NCBI GenBank assembly: GCA_965221835.1
Contig: OZ244916.1
Location: forward strand, 930,001 to 994,000
Reading direction: 5' to 3'
DNA length: 64,000 bases
DNA from: Persebacter sp965221835
Lineage (GTDB): Bacteria > Pseudomonadota > Gammaproteobacteria > Tethybacterales > Persebacteraceae
Below the pieces are notes generated by a model. That model had not been told where the DNA came from. It ran no database searches and saw only the letters and a program-made list of their open reading frames with translations. How positions within the stretch are numbered: position 1 is the first letter of the stretch; each line of letters starts with the position of its first letter. Positions 32,625 through 42,014 of the stretch are shown one piece after another. A program made the position numbers and the translations under genes.

Positions 32625-34442
32625 ATGGCTGAATTTATCGCTTTTATAAACTCTCTGATAAATACCGATTTTTCCGATATCGATTTTTCCGATACGGCAA
32701 ACTCCGTATTCCAACATCTGCCCGACTCATTTTTGTCCGTTACGCTGGGCGAAGTATTGTTGCTGATGATGACATTTTTCATACTCTCCTCAATCGCCAA
32801 AAAACATAAAACAACCGCATTGTCCAACCGCACAATCGCCGAAAAAATAGATAGTTTGAACGAACGAATTGAAAGCATAGAAATCCGCAATCAAAATGTA
32901 ATAAAAGACGGGCTGGTTTCCATCGCCCGGGTCGTGGAAGGAGTCAAAACCGCCGCCCTGCAAAAAAATGCGGGTGACGAAATTGAAATCGGCGGCAATA
33001 TCGGCAATATGGAACAAACAGTAAAAGACGGGCTGATTTCCATCAGTAAAGTCGCAGACGGAATCAAAAAAGAAATCGCCTCCTTACAAAATACGGGCGG
33101 CGAAGGCGGCGGTTTGGAAGCACACTGCAACACCCTCGCCGAACGCGTCATCAGTTTTTCGGAAGAACGGCTGAACCGAATGGAAACGCGCATTGAAAAT
33201 ATTTCCGAACTAATTAAAGAACGCGCACGAACGGGCGACAAAAATGTTGGCGACGATATTCAAGACAAAATAGAACAACAATCCATTTATCTGCACGACG
33301 AATTTGTCGCACTCGCCGAAAAAATAAATGCCGCCGTACGCGGCGTTCCGCAAACGGCAACAACGGGCGAAACGACTCCGCCGCCGCCTGCCGACATAGA
33401 CCGAGACGCGAAAATTCTGGAAACATTGTCAAAATCGTTAAAACTTTTGGGCGAAGAAATCAACGCCAAAATAGATGCCGCCATGCGCGATATTCCGCAA
33501 ACGGCGGCGGATGATTCGCCCGCCCCGCACTTCGCCGAAATGAACGACGGCGCAAAAACATTGGAAACATTATCCAGAGCGGTGAAACTTTTGGGCGAAG
33601 AAATCAACGCCAAACTCTCGTTGTTGCACAACAAACTGGAACAAAACGAAGAGTTATTGCGCGACATTCCCGACATTCCCGCCATTCAAGAACAGGTCAA
33701 AGCAATCGCCGATACCGGTGCGGAAGTACGCGGCGAAACATCGTTCGCGCAACTGATACGCCGCGAACAACCGAACCGGGAAACCGGACGGCAATATTTG
33801 TCGACGGTATTGCCGCAAATTTTGCCGTTTTCCTATTTCACGCTAAACGCCAAACTGCCCAACGGACAATCCGCCGATGCACTTGTGCAATTTCCCGAAC
33901 CGGACGGTGCGGTCGTCATAGATGCCGGTTTTTCGCCGCCGCAGTTGTCGGCAGAAGACGCCGCCGCCGCCGATGACGAATTCAAAAAATCCCTCGCCGC
34001 ACACATAGACCACATCGCCGACAACATCGTATCCGCACCGTACACCAGCGAAAATGCCTTGCTGTTTATTTCGTCCGAATCGCTTTTCGCCGAAATTCAT
34101 GCGCGTCTTCGTGACACGGTGCGACATGCGCAACGGCGAAAAGTTTGGCTGGTATCGCCCGCCGTTCTGCCGGCGGTACTGAGTACCATCAACGCCGCCG
34201 TGCGCGATCACAATTCGCGGCGGCAACTGCACGAATTGCGGGCGAAGGCGAATTTGCTCGCCGAAGAAGCACGACATTTTGAAAATCGCATCGCCGACAT
34301 CGGCGATCATGTACATTCGGCATGGCGCAGCGTACAACGCGCCGAAAATACGAGCGGACGACTCGCCGATGATATTCGCGGAATGTCCGACCCGGCGGCA
34401 AAAACCTCGCCGCGCATTCCCGACAATAATGAATCCGCTTGA
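32625..34442 (+). CDS. rmuC: DNA recombination protein RmuC homolog
   Basis: RmuC proteins limit DNA inversions at short inverted repeats. They combine a membrane anchor, a coiled coil and a PD-(D/E)XK-like nuclease-fold domain. The protein has 605 residues. A hydrophobic segment is at about 40-58 (LGEVLLLMMTFFILSSIA), a long coiled coil runs to about 370, and the RmuC domain has LPQILPFSYFTLNAKLPNG, AVVIDAGFSP and ALLFISSESLFAEI. The coiled coil is expanded by internal repeats (KDGLVSIARVVEGVK/KDGLISISKVADGIK and two copies of KLLGEEINAK). Promoter TATAAT at 32577-32582. It overlaps purB by 14 bp. Confidence 0.88.
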   Translation: MAEFIAFINSLINTDFSDIDFSDTANSVFQHLPDSFLSVTLGEVLLLMMTFFILSSIAKKHKTTALSNRTIAEKIDSLNERIESIEIRNQNVIKDGLVSIARVVEGVKTAALQKNAGDEIEIGGNIGNMEQTVKDGLISISKVADGIKKEIASLQNTGGEGGGLEAHCNTLAERVISFSEERLNRMETRIENISELIKERARTGDKNVGDDIQDKIEQQSIYLHDEFVALAEKINAAVRGVPQTATTGETTPPPPADIDRDAKILETLSKSLKLLGEEINAKIDAAMRDIPQTAADDSPAPHFAEMNDGAKTLETLSRAVKLLGEEINAKLSLLHNKLEQNEELLRDIPDIPAIQEQVKAIADTGAEVRGETSFAQLIRREQPNRETGRQYLSTVLPQILPFSYFTLNAKLPNGQSADALVQFPEPDGAVVIDAGFSPPQLSAEDAAAADDEFKKSLAAHIDHIADNIVSAPYTSENALLFISSESLFAEIHARLRDTVRHAQRRKVWLVSPAVLPAVLSTINAAVRDHNSRRQLHELRAKANLLAEEARHFENRIADIGDHVHSAWRSVQRAENTSGRLADDIRGMSDPAAKTSPRIPDNNESA

Positions 34443-35784
34443 TGCGATTTGCCCGGCGGACGGGCGTTATCGCAAAGACACTTCCATACTCGCCGCCCAT
34501 TTCAGCGAACGCGCCCTAATTCGCGAACGCGCGCTGGTTGAATTAGATTGGTTGAAAATGTTGGCGCCGCTTTTTGCGTTTTCGGCGCGCGCCGATTTGT
34601 CGCCGCTGGACAAAATTGCCGCCGCCGCCGCCGCTTCCGGTGCCGCCGAATCAATCAAAGAAACGGAAACGGTTTTGCGTCACGATGTCAAAGCGATGGA
34701 ATATTGGCTGCACGACCAATTGCAAAAACACAATCTCGGCGCGTTGCGTCCGCTGGTACATTTCGGATGCACTTCGTGGGATATCAACAATCTCGCCCTC
34801 GGCGGAATGATTATCGGTGCGTTGCGCGAGGCGATGATCCCGCAACTGCAAACACTTTCCGATGCCGTCTCCGCCCGCGCAAAACAATACGCCGAAACGC
34901 CAATGTTGGCGCGCACACACGGACAACCGGCGTCACCCACAACAGCGGGAAAAGAATTCGCCAACTTCGCCGCCCGCTTGTCGCCGCGCCTGCAAAAATT
35001 GCAAGAATGGCGTCCGCGCGGAAAAATGAACGGCGCAACCGGCAACTACAACGCGCATTATATCGCCCGCCCGGATATTGACTGGCTGCAAATCACGCGC
35101 CAATTTGTAGAATCGCGGGGAATGACATTCGCACAATGCACAACGCAAATAGAACCGTACGATGATCTCGCCGATTTGTTTAATCTTTTGCGCGGCATCA
35201 ACAATATCGTATTGGATCTCTGCCGCGATATGTGGGGTTATATCGCGCTGGAATATTTCCGGCAAAAACCGGAAGCGCGCGAAGTCGGTTCCTCCACGAT
35301 GCCGCACAAAATTAATCCGATTGATTTTGAGAACGCCGAAGGCAACATCGGAATCGCTAACGCCCTTTTGTCGCATTTATCCGACAAACTGCCGGTATCG
35401 CGGTGGCAACGCGACCTCAGCGATTCGGCGGCGTTACGCAGCATCGGCGCGGCGTTTGCGCATTCGTTGCTGGCGTTGCAATCGGCGGTGCGCGGACTTT
35501 CGCGGGCGGAATTAAACCCGCCGCGATTGGAATCCGATTTGGATTCTAACTGGCAAGTGCTTGCCGAAGCGGTGATGATTGTGATAAACGCCGAAAATAA
35601 TCCCGCGAACGAAACGCATGAACAATTGAAAACATTTTCGCGTAGCGCGGCGGTGGATCGCGAACGGTTTCGCCGCTTTATCGGAGAACTTCAAATTAGC
35701 GAAGACGCGAAACAAAAACTCCTCGCCCTGACTCCGCGCGATTATTGCGGCATCGCCGCCCGTCTCGCAAATTCGCATTCATAA
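34429..35784 (+). CDS. purB: Adenylosuccinate lyase
   Basis: PurB cleaves SAICAR and adenylosuccinate in purine synthesis. The protein from ATG 34429 has 451 residues and is of the E. coli type (MNPLDAICPADGRYRKDT). The superfamily signature is SSTMPHKINPIDFENAEGN; other active-site parts are RTHGQPASPTTAGKE and HFGCTSWDINN. The start lies inside rmuC, so the pair is co-transcribed. In-frame codons upstream of 34429 overlap rmuC and carry no family similarity. Confidence 0.96.
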   Translation: MNPLDAICPADGRYRKDTSILAAHFSERALIRERALVELDWLKMLAPLFAFSARADLSPLDKIAAAAAASGAAESIKETETVLRHDVKAMEYWLHDQLQKHNLGALRPLVHFGCTSWDINNLALGGMIIGALREAMIPQLQTLSDAVSARAKQYAETPMLARTHGQPASPTTAGKEFANFAARLSPRLQKLQEWRPRGKMNGATGNYNAHYIARPDIDWLQITRQFVESRGMTFAQCTTQIEPYDDLADLFNLLRGINNIVLDLCRDMWGYIALEYFRQKPEAREVGSSTMPHKINPIDFENAEGNIGIANALLSHLSDKLPVSRWQRDLSDSAALRSIGAAFAHSLLALQSAVRGLSRAELNPPRLESDLDSNWQVLAEAVMIVINAENNPANETHEQLKTFSRSAAVDRERFRRFIGELQISEDAKQKLLALTPRDYCGIAARLANSHS

Positions 35785-35839
35785 AAATGGAAGACCCTCC
35801 GCCCCCGCCCGTTGCGGACAAAACCGCCGCCGCAACGCG

Positions 35840-37138
35840 ATGAATTTAAGCATCTTTCAACTTTTTCTCGTCTTTGTCGCGGGACTTTTGTTCTCGGGCG
35901 TGTTTTCCATGATTGAAGCGGCGGTTATTTCGCAAGACCGCCATCGTCTTTCGCATCTGGCAGAAGCCGGTAATCGTTCGGCGCAACGGATGAAAAAAAT
36001 GCTGGACCAAATGGAACGTTTGCTGGCGGCGATTTTACTTTTCAACAATATCGCAAATGTTATGTGCGCAACCGCCGCAACAGTAATTGTCACCCGATTG
36101 TCGGGCGGCGGCGAGGGGGCGGCGTTTGTCGTCTCGCTGGGAGTCGCGTTTTTAATTTTGGTATTGTCCGAAATCTCACCCAAAATTATCGGCGTGCGAC
36201 ATTCCGCCGCGATTGCGATGGCGGCAACCGCCCCGTTGCGCATTTTGCTGTTTGTTTTTCGCCCGGTTATTGCTGTCGCAAACTTTTTCGCCCGCGGCGT
36301 ACTTTTGATGGCGGGAATTCGCCGCGTATCGGGATTGCAAATGGCGATGAGCGTTCCCGAATTGAAAAGCGCGGTGCGCGAATCGAACTTGCGGGCGCGC
36401 GCCGAAAACGACATTGAAAGCGGGCGGCATTATTATATGGTGGAGCAATTGTTGCGAATGGCGGATATGCCGGTGGAAAAAATCATGACGCCGCGCCGCC
36501 AAATTATCGGCTTGAATTTAAATCTGTCGCCCGACGATTTATACGCGCAACTACTCGCCGCCGACCATACAAAAATGCCGATATTTGACGGCAACATAGA
36601 CGCAACAGAAGGATTTATAGACACGCTGCACGCAATTAAAATCGCCGCCCGCCGCGGTGCCATTGCGGCGGAAGAGTTGCGCGCGATGAAAACACCGCCG
36701 CTATTTGTGCCGGCGGCAGCAGACGCATTGCGGCAAATGGAAACAACCCGCAAACGGGGCGGACGAATCGCGTTGGTCGTAGACGGTGCCGGACGGGTGA
36801 CGGGACTTCTCACTTTTTCCAACTTTGCGGCGGCGGTCATCGGCGACGAAGAAGCACCGACTCATGTTTTGTGCGAACGCGGCGATGGTTTTATTTTGCC
36901 CGGCGATTTTCCGCTGTTGCAACTCGGCGATATTGACCCGCATCTGGCGGCACCCGAAACTTCGGCAACAAGCATCAACGGGCTGATTTTGGAAACAAGC
37001 GGCGGCGCACCGCAACGGGGCGAAACGATACAAATCGGCGATTTGCGAATGGAAATTCTGGATGCAGGCGCAACATCGGTGCGCCGTGTCCGCCTTTTCC
37101 CCCCGCCCGAACCACAAACCGAAGACGAAAATAAATAA
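35840..37138 (+). CDS. CNNM/CorC-type membrane protein with CBS domains
   Basis: A 432-residue protein of the CNNM (DUF21) plus CBS plus CorC/HlyC family, implicated in Mg2+/Co2+ efflux or resistance. Residues 1-190 form the membrane domain (FSGVFSMIEAAVISQDRHRL, ILLFNNIANVMCATAATVIV, VLSEISPKIIGVRHSA). About 210-330 is a CBS pair (VEKIMTPRRQIIGLNLN). The C-terminal CorC domain ends near VRRVRLFPPPEPQTEDENK. It follows purB by 55 bp and may be its operon partner. Confidence 0.88.
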   Translation: MNLSIFQLFLVFVAGLLFSGVFSMIEAAVISQDRHRLSHLAEAGNRSAQRMKKMLDQMERLLAAILLFNNIANVMCATAATVIVTRLSGGGEGAAFVVSLGVAFLILVLSEISPKIIGVRHSAAIAMAATAPLRILLFVFRPVIAVANFFARGVLLMAGIRRVSGLQMAMSVPELKSAVRESNLRARAENDIESGRHYYMVEQLLRMADMPVEKIMTPRRQIIGLNLNLSPDDLYAQLLAADHTKMPIFDGNIDATEGFIDTLHAIKIAARRGAIAAEELRAMKTPPLFVPAAADALRQMETTRKRGGRIALVVDGAGRVTGLLTFSNFAAAVIGDEEAPTHVLCERGDGFILPGDFPLLQLGDIDPHLAAPETSATSINGLILETSGGAPQRGETIQIGDLRMEILDAGATSVRRVRLFPPPEPQTEDENK

Positions 37139-37843
37139 TCCGCCGACATTTTTTACCATTCCGATGTAAATCGGAATCTCCCGCAGAGATTCCGGCGTTC
37201 GCCGGAATGGTAAATTCTTTTTTCCTAATTTCCAACTTTTACCATTCCGATGTAAATCGGAATCTCCCCCGCCGCCGTCCGATTCTCGCCGCCCGACATT
37301 CGCCTCCCCGCCGTCATTCCCGCGAAAGCGGGAATCCATTTTTGCCGATAAATCCCCGCGTTCACGCCGTTTTTCACAAAAAAAATGCACGAAAATTCCA
37401 GAATTAATCGCCCCGAATGGATTCCCGCGTTCGCGGGAATGACAGCGGGGAGGCGGGAATTCGGCGGCGAAAATGACGGACGGCGGACGGCGAAATTCCG
37501 GAAAAAAATCGGCGGAATTCCGGAAAAAATCGGCGAAATTCCGCGAAAACCCCCCGTCATTCCCGCGAAAGCGGGAATCCATTTTTACCGACAAATCCCC
37601 GCGTTCACGCCGTTTTTCACAAAAAAAATGCGCGGAAATTCCAGAATTAATCGCCCCGAATGGATTCCCGCGTTCGCGGGAATGACGGCGGGGAGGCGGG
37701 GATTTGTCTCTCCAAATAGATTCCCGCGTTCGCGGGAATGGAAGGTTCTTCGCCGCCGTCCCCGATTCCTGCCCGCCTTTTGCGAATTCGGGCGGAATGT
37801 GTGTTATACTTTCGCAGACATTTTTAATCAGAGGAGCAAAATC
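37139..37843. repeat. Palindromic repeat array A (REP/dRS3-like) upstream of an exported protein
   Basis: This 705-bp gap has no gene. Class 1 elements, ACCATTCCG...CGGAATGGT palindromes with inner CGGAATCTC..GAGATTCCG, lie at 37155-37212 and, as a half, at 37238-37267. Class 2 elements have the core ATTCCCGCGAAAGCGGGAAT or its inverse ATTCCCGCGTTCGCGGGAAT, at about 37318, 37423, 37560, 37664 and 37722. The segment 37313-37555 is tandemly duplicated as 37556-37798. A promoter-like TTATACT (37804-37810) and GAGGAG ribosome site at the right end serve the next gene. Confidence 0.85.
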
Positions 37844-39163
37844 ATGAAAAACACCATCAATAAAATCATCATCGCTTTCGCCGCTTTGTTTGCGACTGCT
37901 TCGGCACACGCCATCGGGGCGATATATGAAATTCCCGTGACCATCGTAATAGACACGAATCAATATGATTACACGGGCAGCGACAGGGAAAGTATATTAC
38001 AATCTCCAATAAATCTCGGCGGAATAATGCGAGACGGCGTAGCCGGTTATCCGACAAGTGTCGCCGCATCTGCCGCAGCGGTTGCAGCATGCGAAGCATA
38101 CAAAGCGGATCAGCGTTCCGGCTTGTTTGCCGCTGCGATGCGGAGTGCATTTGATATTGACAGCATAAGGATACAAGGCACTTTTGACTGCGCAAATGCC
38201 GATGTTTCTTATATTGAAAACGACGAATTCGCCGCATTTGATCTTGGAATAAGTTTGTCCGTAAGTAGAATACGCCTTAATCCAAATCGTAGTTCTCCGG
38301 AACTGTTTATCAACGGCAGATTTGAGATGCATTCAGCCATCGGGAATGCGGAATGGACATCGGCGATTTTGGCGAGAAGGGCTTGCGACCGCTTATACAG
38401 TGACTCGCCCTCCCGCCTGCATCCTTTCCCGACCGATAATCTCGGACTTGCACGACTCAGCGAGAGCAAACACAGAGGATGTTTGGGCGTCAATGATCCG
38501 GACAATGTCGCCATTATTTTCGGCAACGCCGCAACACCCACGCCCGTGAGTGCGAACGCCGTCCATAATCCGACATCCGAATCCGCAGCGTCCGCAGAAA
38601 ACTCCGGCGGCAGCAACGGAAAAGTTTATACCATCGGCGGTGCCGCACTTGCTTTGGGAATCGCCTATTTTGTATCGGACGGATTCGCGGACGGCGATTT
38701 TAACTTTGCGCCCGATTTCGCCTATTCCATAACCGAAAGCGGATTTTCGGCGAATGCGGGCGGACGAATGAACTTCCGCAAAGACGGCTGGAGTTTTTAT
38801 TGGAGCGCAACGCAACAAAACGCCGATGGCGAATTCGGCGATTTGCGACACACCAGCGGCGGAAAATACACGGCGGATTTTTGGACAGCGGCGTTTTCCG
38901 AATCCGTTGCCGGCGATACGGCAGATTATGATTTTTCGCTTTCGGCAAATTTGCAAAACGGAATTTGGAAAATATCGCCCGTTTATCGTTTGCATTCTGA
39001 ATATGCCGATAACGAGTTTGACACGAAAAATTCGTTAAATTTGCAAAGCGAATTCCGCTACAACAATTGGCAAATCAGCCCTTCCGCCGGATTCCAATGG
39101 CGAAATTTCAGCAATTTCGCAAACAGCGGAATATTCCAAATAAACGCGATTCATCGTTTTTAA
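37844..39163 (+). CDS. Exported protein of unknown function with beta-barrel-like C-terminus
   Basis: A 439-residue protein with a signal peptide (MKNTINKIIIAFAALFATASAHA) and a GAGGAG ribosome site. The N-terminal half holds several cysteines and no recognised domain. A hydrophobic segment, VYTIGGAALALGIAYFVSDGF, is at about 265-285. The last about 150 residues alternate aromatic and polar residues (WSFYWSATQQNADGEFGDLR, YDFSLSANLQNGIWKISP) and end in NAIHRF, a terminal aromatic as in outer-membrane barrels. The style resembles the C-terminal domain of the S8 lipoprotein at 27.1 kb. Palindrome arrays stand on both sides. Confidence 0.7.
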   Translation: MKNTINKIIIAFAALFATASAHAIGAIYEIPVTIVIDTNQYDYTGSDRESILQSPINLGGIMRDGVAGYPTSVAASAAAVAACEAYKADQRSGLFAAAMRSAFDIDSIRIQGTFDCANADVSYIENDEFAAFDLGISLSVSRIRLNPNRSSPELFINGRFEMHSAIGNAEWTSAILARRACDRLYSDSPSRLHPFPTDNLGLARLSESKHRGCLGVNDPDNVAIIFGNAATPTPVSANAVHNPTSESAASAENSGGSNGKVYTIGGAALALGIAYFVSDGFADGDFNFAPDFAYSITESGFSANAGGRMNFRKDGWSFYWSATQQNADGEFGDLRHTSGGKYTADFWTAAFSESVAGDTADYDFSLSANLQNGIWKISPVYRLHSEYADNEFDTKNSLNLQSEFRYNNWQISPSAGFQWRNFSNFANSGIFQINAIHRF

Positions 39164-39666
39164 TTTCGGGAGAAAAAAGGCGGCGGGGAAAGAACCTTCC
39201 ATTCCGATGTAAATCGGAATCTCCCGCAGAGATTCCGGCGTTCGCCGGAATGGTAAATTCTTTTTTTCTAATTCCCAATTTCTACCATTCCGATGTAAAT
39301 CGGAATCTCCCCCGCCGCCGTCATTTTCGCCGCCGAATTCCCGCCTCCCCCGCCGTCATTCCCGCGAAAGCGGGAATCCATTTTTACCGACAAACCCCCG
39401 CATTCACCTCGTTTTTTTGCAAAAAAAATGCGCGGAAATTCCAAACTTAATTTTCGCGAAAAATTCTCGAAATTCCAAAATTAATCGCCCCGAATAGATT
39501 CCCGCTTTCGCGGGAATGACGGCGTTTTTTCGCGGAATTTATCCGCTTTCGCCGGAATGGTAAATTTTATTTTCGCGGAATTTCGCGGAAATGAAATGTA
39601 CTTTTTTTCCGGTCATTTTGCGAAAACGAAAAGGCGGCATTTGCGGGTGCGTGTTATACTTTTCGC
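39164..39666. repeat. Palindromic repeat array B downstream of the exported protein
   Basis: A 503-bp gap with no gene. Class 1 element at 39199-39256 and a half at 39284-39313; class 2 elements at about 39357-39380 and 39498-39520; degenerate GCGGAATTT-type pieces follow to about 39600. The arrangement mirrors array A. At the right end TATACT (39655-39660) is the -10 of lutB. Confidence 0.8.
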
Positions 39667-41073
39667 ATGCGGGAAGAGGCGATAACTTTTCAGCGGCGAA
39701 TTTCGCGCGCTCTGGCGGATGACGAATTGCGCGAATCGCTCGCCGCAGTACGCGGCAACTTTGTATCGCATCGCGCCGATGCCGTCCGCCGATACGAATC
39801 CGAAGGCGGCGACTTTGCGGCGTTGCGCGAACGCGGGCGACAAATTCGCGATGAAAGCGTCCGCCGAATGCCCGAATTGTTGCAAGAATTTGAACGCAAC
39901 GCCGAAGCCGCAGGCGCCAAAGTACTGTGGGCGAAAGACGCCGATTCGGCGCAACGCATTATCGCCGATGTCGCCCGCCGCCACAATGTGCGCACCGTCG
40001 TCAAATCCAAAAGCATGGCAAGCGAAGAAATTTTTCTCAACGATATGCTGCAAAAAACCGGCGTGGAATCGGTGGAAACCGACCTCGGCGAATTTATTAT
40101 TCAACTCGCCGGTGAAAAACCTTCGCACATTATCGCACCGGCAATGCATAAACGGCGCAAAGACGCCGCCGCCGCCCTCGCCAAAGTTGCCCCTCTCGCC
40201 GGCGATGACATTCCCGCCCTCACAATCGCAGCGCGCAAACATCTGCGAAAAAAGTTTCTAAAAGCCGATATGGGAATCGGCGGCGCGAATTTTTTAATCG
40301 CCGACTCCGGCGCATCTCTTATCGTCACCAACGAAGGCAACGGCAGAATGACAACGACTTTTCCGCGCGTACATCTGACTCTCGCCGGTATAGACAAAAT
40401 CATCGCCCGCCGCGATTATGTCCCCGATTTGCTCGCGCTGCTAACCCGTTCTGCAACCGGACAGCGGCTGTCCAACTATGTCAGTGTCGTATCGGGCGCA
40501 CATCCGGACGGCGACGGACCGGAATTCGTTTATGTCGTTTTGTTAGACAACGGCAGAAGTCGCATGCGGCAAGGCGATTGCGCCGATATGTTGCGCTGCA
40601 TTCGTTGCGGCGCATGCATGAATCACTGCCCCGTTTTTTACGCAATCGGCGGACACGCCTACGGCGAAACCTACATGGGACCGATGGGGCAAGTGCTGAC
40701 ATCCGCTTTGCACGGCGCACATCGCTCGCCGGATTTGCCGCACGCCGCAACAATGTGCGGCGCATGCGCGGTCGTTTGTCCGGTTAAAATTCCGTTGCCC
40801 GATTTGATGCGCCGTTTGCGCGCCCGGCAAATGCGCGAAAAAATTCGTCCGTTTAAGGAACGAATGCTGTTGCGATTGTGGTTTTTTGTCGCCCGCCGCC
40901 CGATGTTATACGCCGCCGCCGCGACAATGCTCGCGTTTTGTCTCGCCCGAATCGGCGGTGCGCGGAAATGCATTCGCGCGTTGCCGTTTGCAAAAGGATG
41001 GTTTTCCGGACGCGATTTAACCGCGCCGCCTGGGCGCACTTTTCGCGCTATGCGCACCCGTTTCGGAATATGA
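39667..41073 (+). CDS. lutB: LutB-type lactate utilisation iron-sulfur protein
   Basis: A 468-residue LUD-domain protein fused to a ferredoxin-like region. The LUD part covers about 1-290 (VVKSKSMASEEIFLNDML, LIVTNEGNGRMTTTFPRVH). Two [4Fe-4S] motifs follow: CIRCGACMNHCPV and CGACAVVCPVKIPLPDL. In LutABC systems LutB takes part in L-lactate oxidation. A short hydrophobic segment near the end (MLYAAAATMLAFCLARIG) is unusual. The ATG lies 6 nt after TATACT, so it may be leaderless. The stop overlaps the next ATG (ATGA). Confidence 0.87.
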   Translation: MREEAITFQRRISRALADDELRESLAAVRGNFVSHRADAVRRYESEGGDFAALRERGRQIRDESVRRMPELLQEFERNAEAAGAKVLWAKDADSAQRIIADVARRHNVRTVVKSKSMASEEIFLNDMLQKTGVESVETDLGEFIIQLAGEKPSHIIAPAMHKRRKDAAAALAKVAPLAGDDIPALTIAARKHLRKKFLKADMGIGGANFLIADSGASLIVTNEGNGRMTTTFPRVHLTLAGIDKIIARRDYVPDLLALLTRSATGQRLSNYVSVVSGAHPDGDGPEFVYVVLLDNGRSRMRQGDCADMLRCIRCGACMNHCPVFYAIGGHAYGETYMGPMGQVLTSALHGAHRSPDLPHAATMCGACAVVCPVKIPLPDLMRRLRARQMREKIRPFKERMLLRLWFFVARRPMLYAAAATMLAFCLARIGGARKCIRALPFAKGWFSGRDLTAPPGRTFRAMRTRFGI

Positions 41074-42014
41074 AAACAATCGTCGTGCTGGATGAGGCGA
41101 CAATGCGCGGTGCGCCCGCGCGTCCGTCTTTTCCGCACGAATGGATTTCGCATCCGCTTTCTTCGCCCGCCGACATTGCCGCGCGCATTCGCTGTGCGCA
41201 TATTGTCATCACCAACAAATCGCCGATAGACAGCGCGGCAATTGCAACGGCGAAAAATCTGGAATTAATAGCCGTCGCCGCAACCGGGGCGGATATGATA
41301 GATCTCGCCGCTTGTCGCACCGCCGGTGTGCCGGTGTGCAATATCCGCGATTACGCCTCCCGCAGCGTCGCCGAACATGTGATGGCGCTGATTTTTTGTC
41401 TCGCGCGCGGCGTGCACGAACATCATCGCCGCGCGGTTTCTGGCGAATGGGCGGCAAGTCCGGTTTTTTCGCCGGATATGGGAAAAATTGTAAACATACA
41501 AGGAATGCGAATCGGCATTATCGGCGGCGGTGCGTTGGGATGCGAAACCGCCCGCCTCGCCGAATCTATTGGCATGCGCGCGGTTTTTTTGCGGCGCGAA
41601 GGAGGCGGCAATTCGCCGCCGCGTCTGCCGCTCGCCGATCTTCTCGCCGATTCGGATGTCGTATCTTTGCATTGTCCGCTCACCGAAAAAACGCGCAATC
41701 TAATTAACAAAAAAACTTTGGCAATGATGAAACCGGGCGCATTTTTAATCAATACCGCGCGCGGCGGATTGGTCGATTCGGCGGCGTTGCTGGACGCGTT
41801 GCAAAGCGGCGCACTCGGCGGCGCCGGGTTGGATGTACTGCCGACCGAACCGCCTCCCGAAAACGATCCGCTGTTGAACGCGACTTTACCGAATTTGATT
41901 ATTACGCCGCATGTCGCATGGGCGTCTTCGCAATCGCTGCGAACATTTCACGCGCATCTTTTGGAAAATATTGAAAACTTTTACCGCGGCGCACCGCAAA
42001 ATCTTTTAACATGA
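41070..42014 (+). CDS. D-2-hydroxyacid dehydrogenase (glycerate dehydrogenase-like)
   Basis: A 314-residue NAD(P)-dependent D-isomer 2-hydroxyacid dehydrogenase. The Rossmann motif is RIGIIGGGALGCETARL. The catalytic set is Arg in NTARGGLVD, Glu in GLDVLPTEPP and His in IITPHVAWAS; the last context is typical of glycerate/hydroxypyruvate reductases. It starts in an ATGA overlap with lutB and ends in an ATGA overlap with lutC, so it is an integral member of this operon and occupies the place where lutA might be expected. The substrate may be lactate, glycerate or a related acid. Confidence 0.88.
   Translation: MKTIVVLDEATMRGAPARPSFPHEWISHPLSSPADIAARIRCAHIVITNKSPIDSAAIATAKNLELIAVAATGADMIDLAACRTAGVPVCNIRDYASRSVAEHVMALIFCLARGVHEHHRRAVSGEWAASPVFSPDMGKIVNIQGMRIGIIGGGALGCETARLAESIGMRAVFLRREGGGNSPPRLPLADLLADSDVVSLHCPLTEKTRNLINKKTLAMMKPGAFLINTARGGLVDSAALLDALQSGALGGAGLDVLPTEPPPENDPLLNATLPNLIITPHVAWASSQSLRTFHAHLLENIENFYRGAPQNLLT

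Noticed and set aside
37385..37843. In-frame N-terminal extension of the exported protein
   Set aside because: The extension translates repeat DNA; the ATG at 37844 has a ribosome site and begins a proper signal peptide.
36701..37963. Long open frame on the minus strand across the CNNM gene and repeat array A
   Set aside because: It reads the antisense of a convincing gene and then translates palindromic repeats; no ribosome site or domain.
37139..39666. CRISPR array or insertion sequence
   Set aside because: Palindromes are irregularly spaced and no transposase or cas gene is present.
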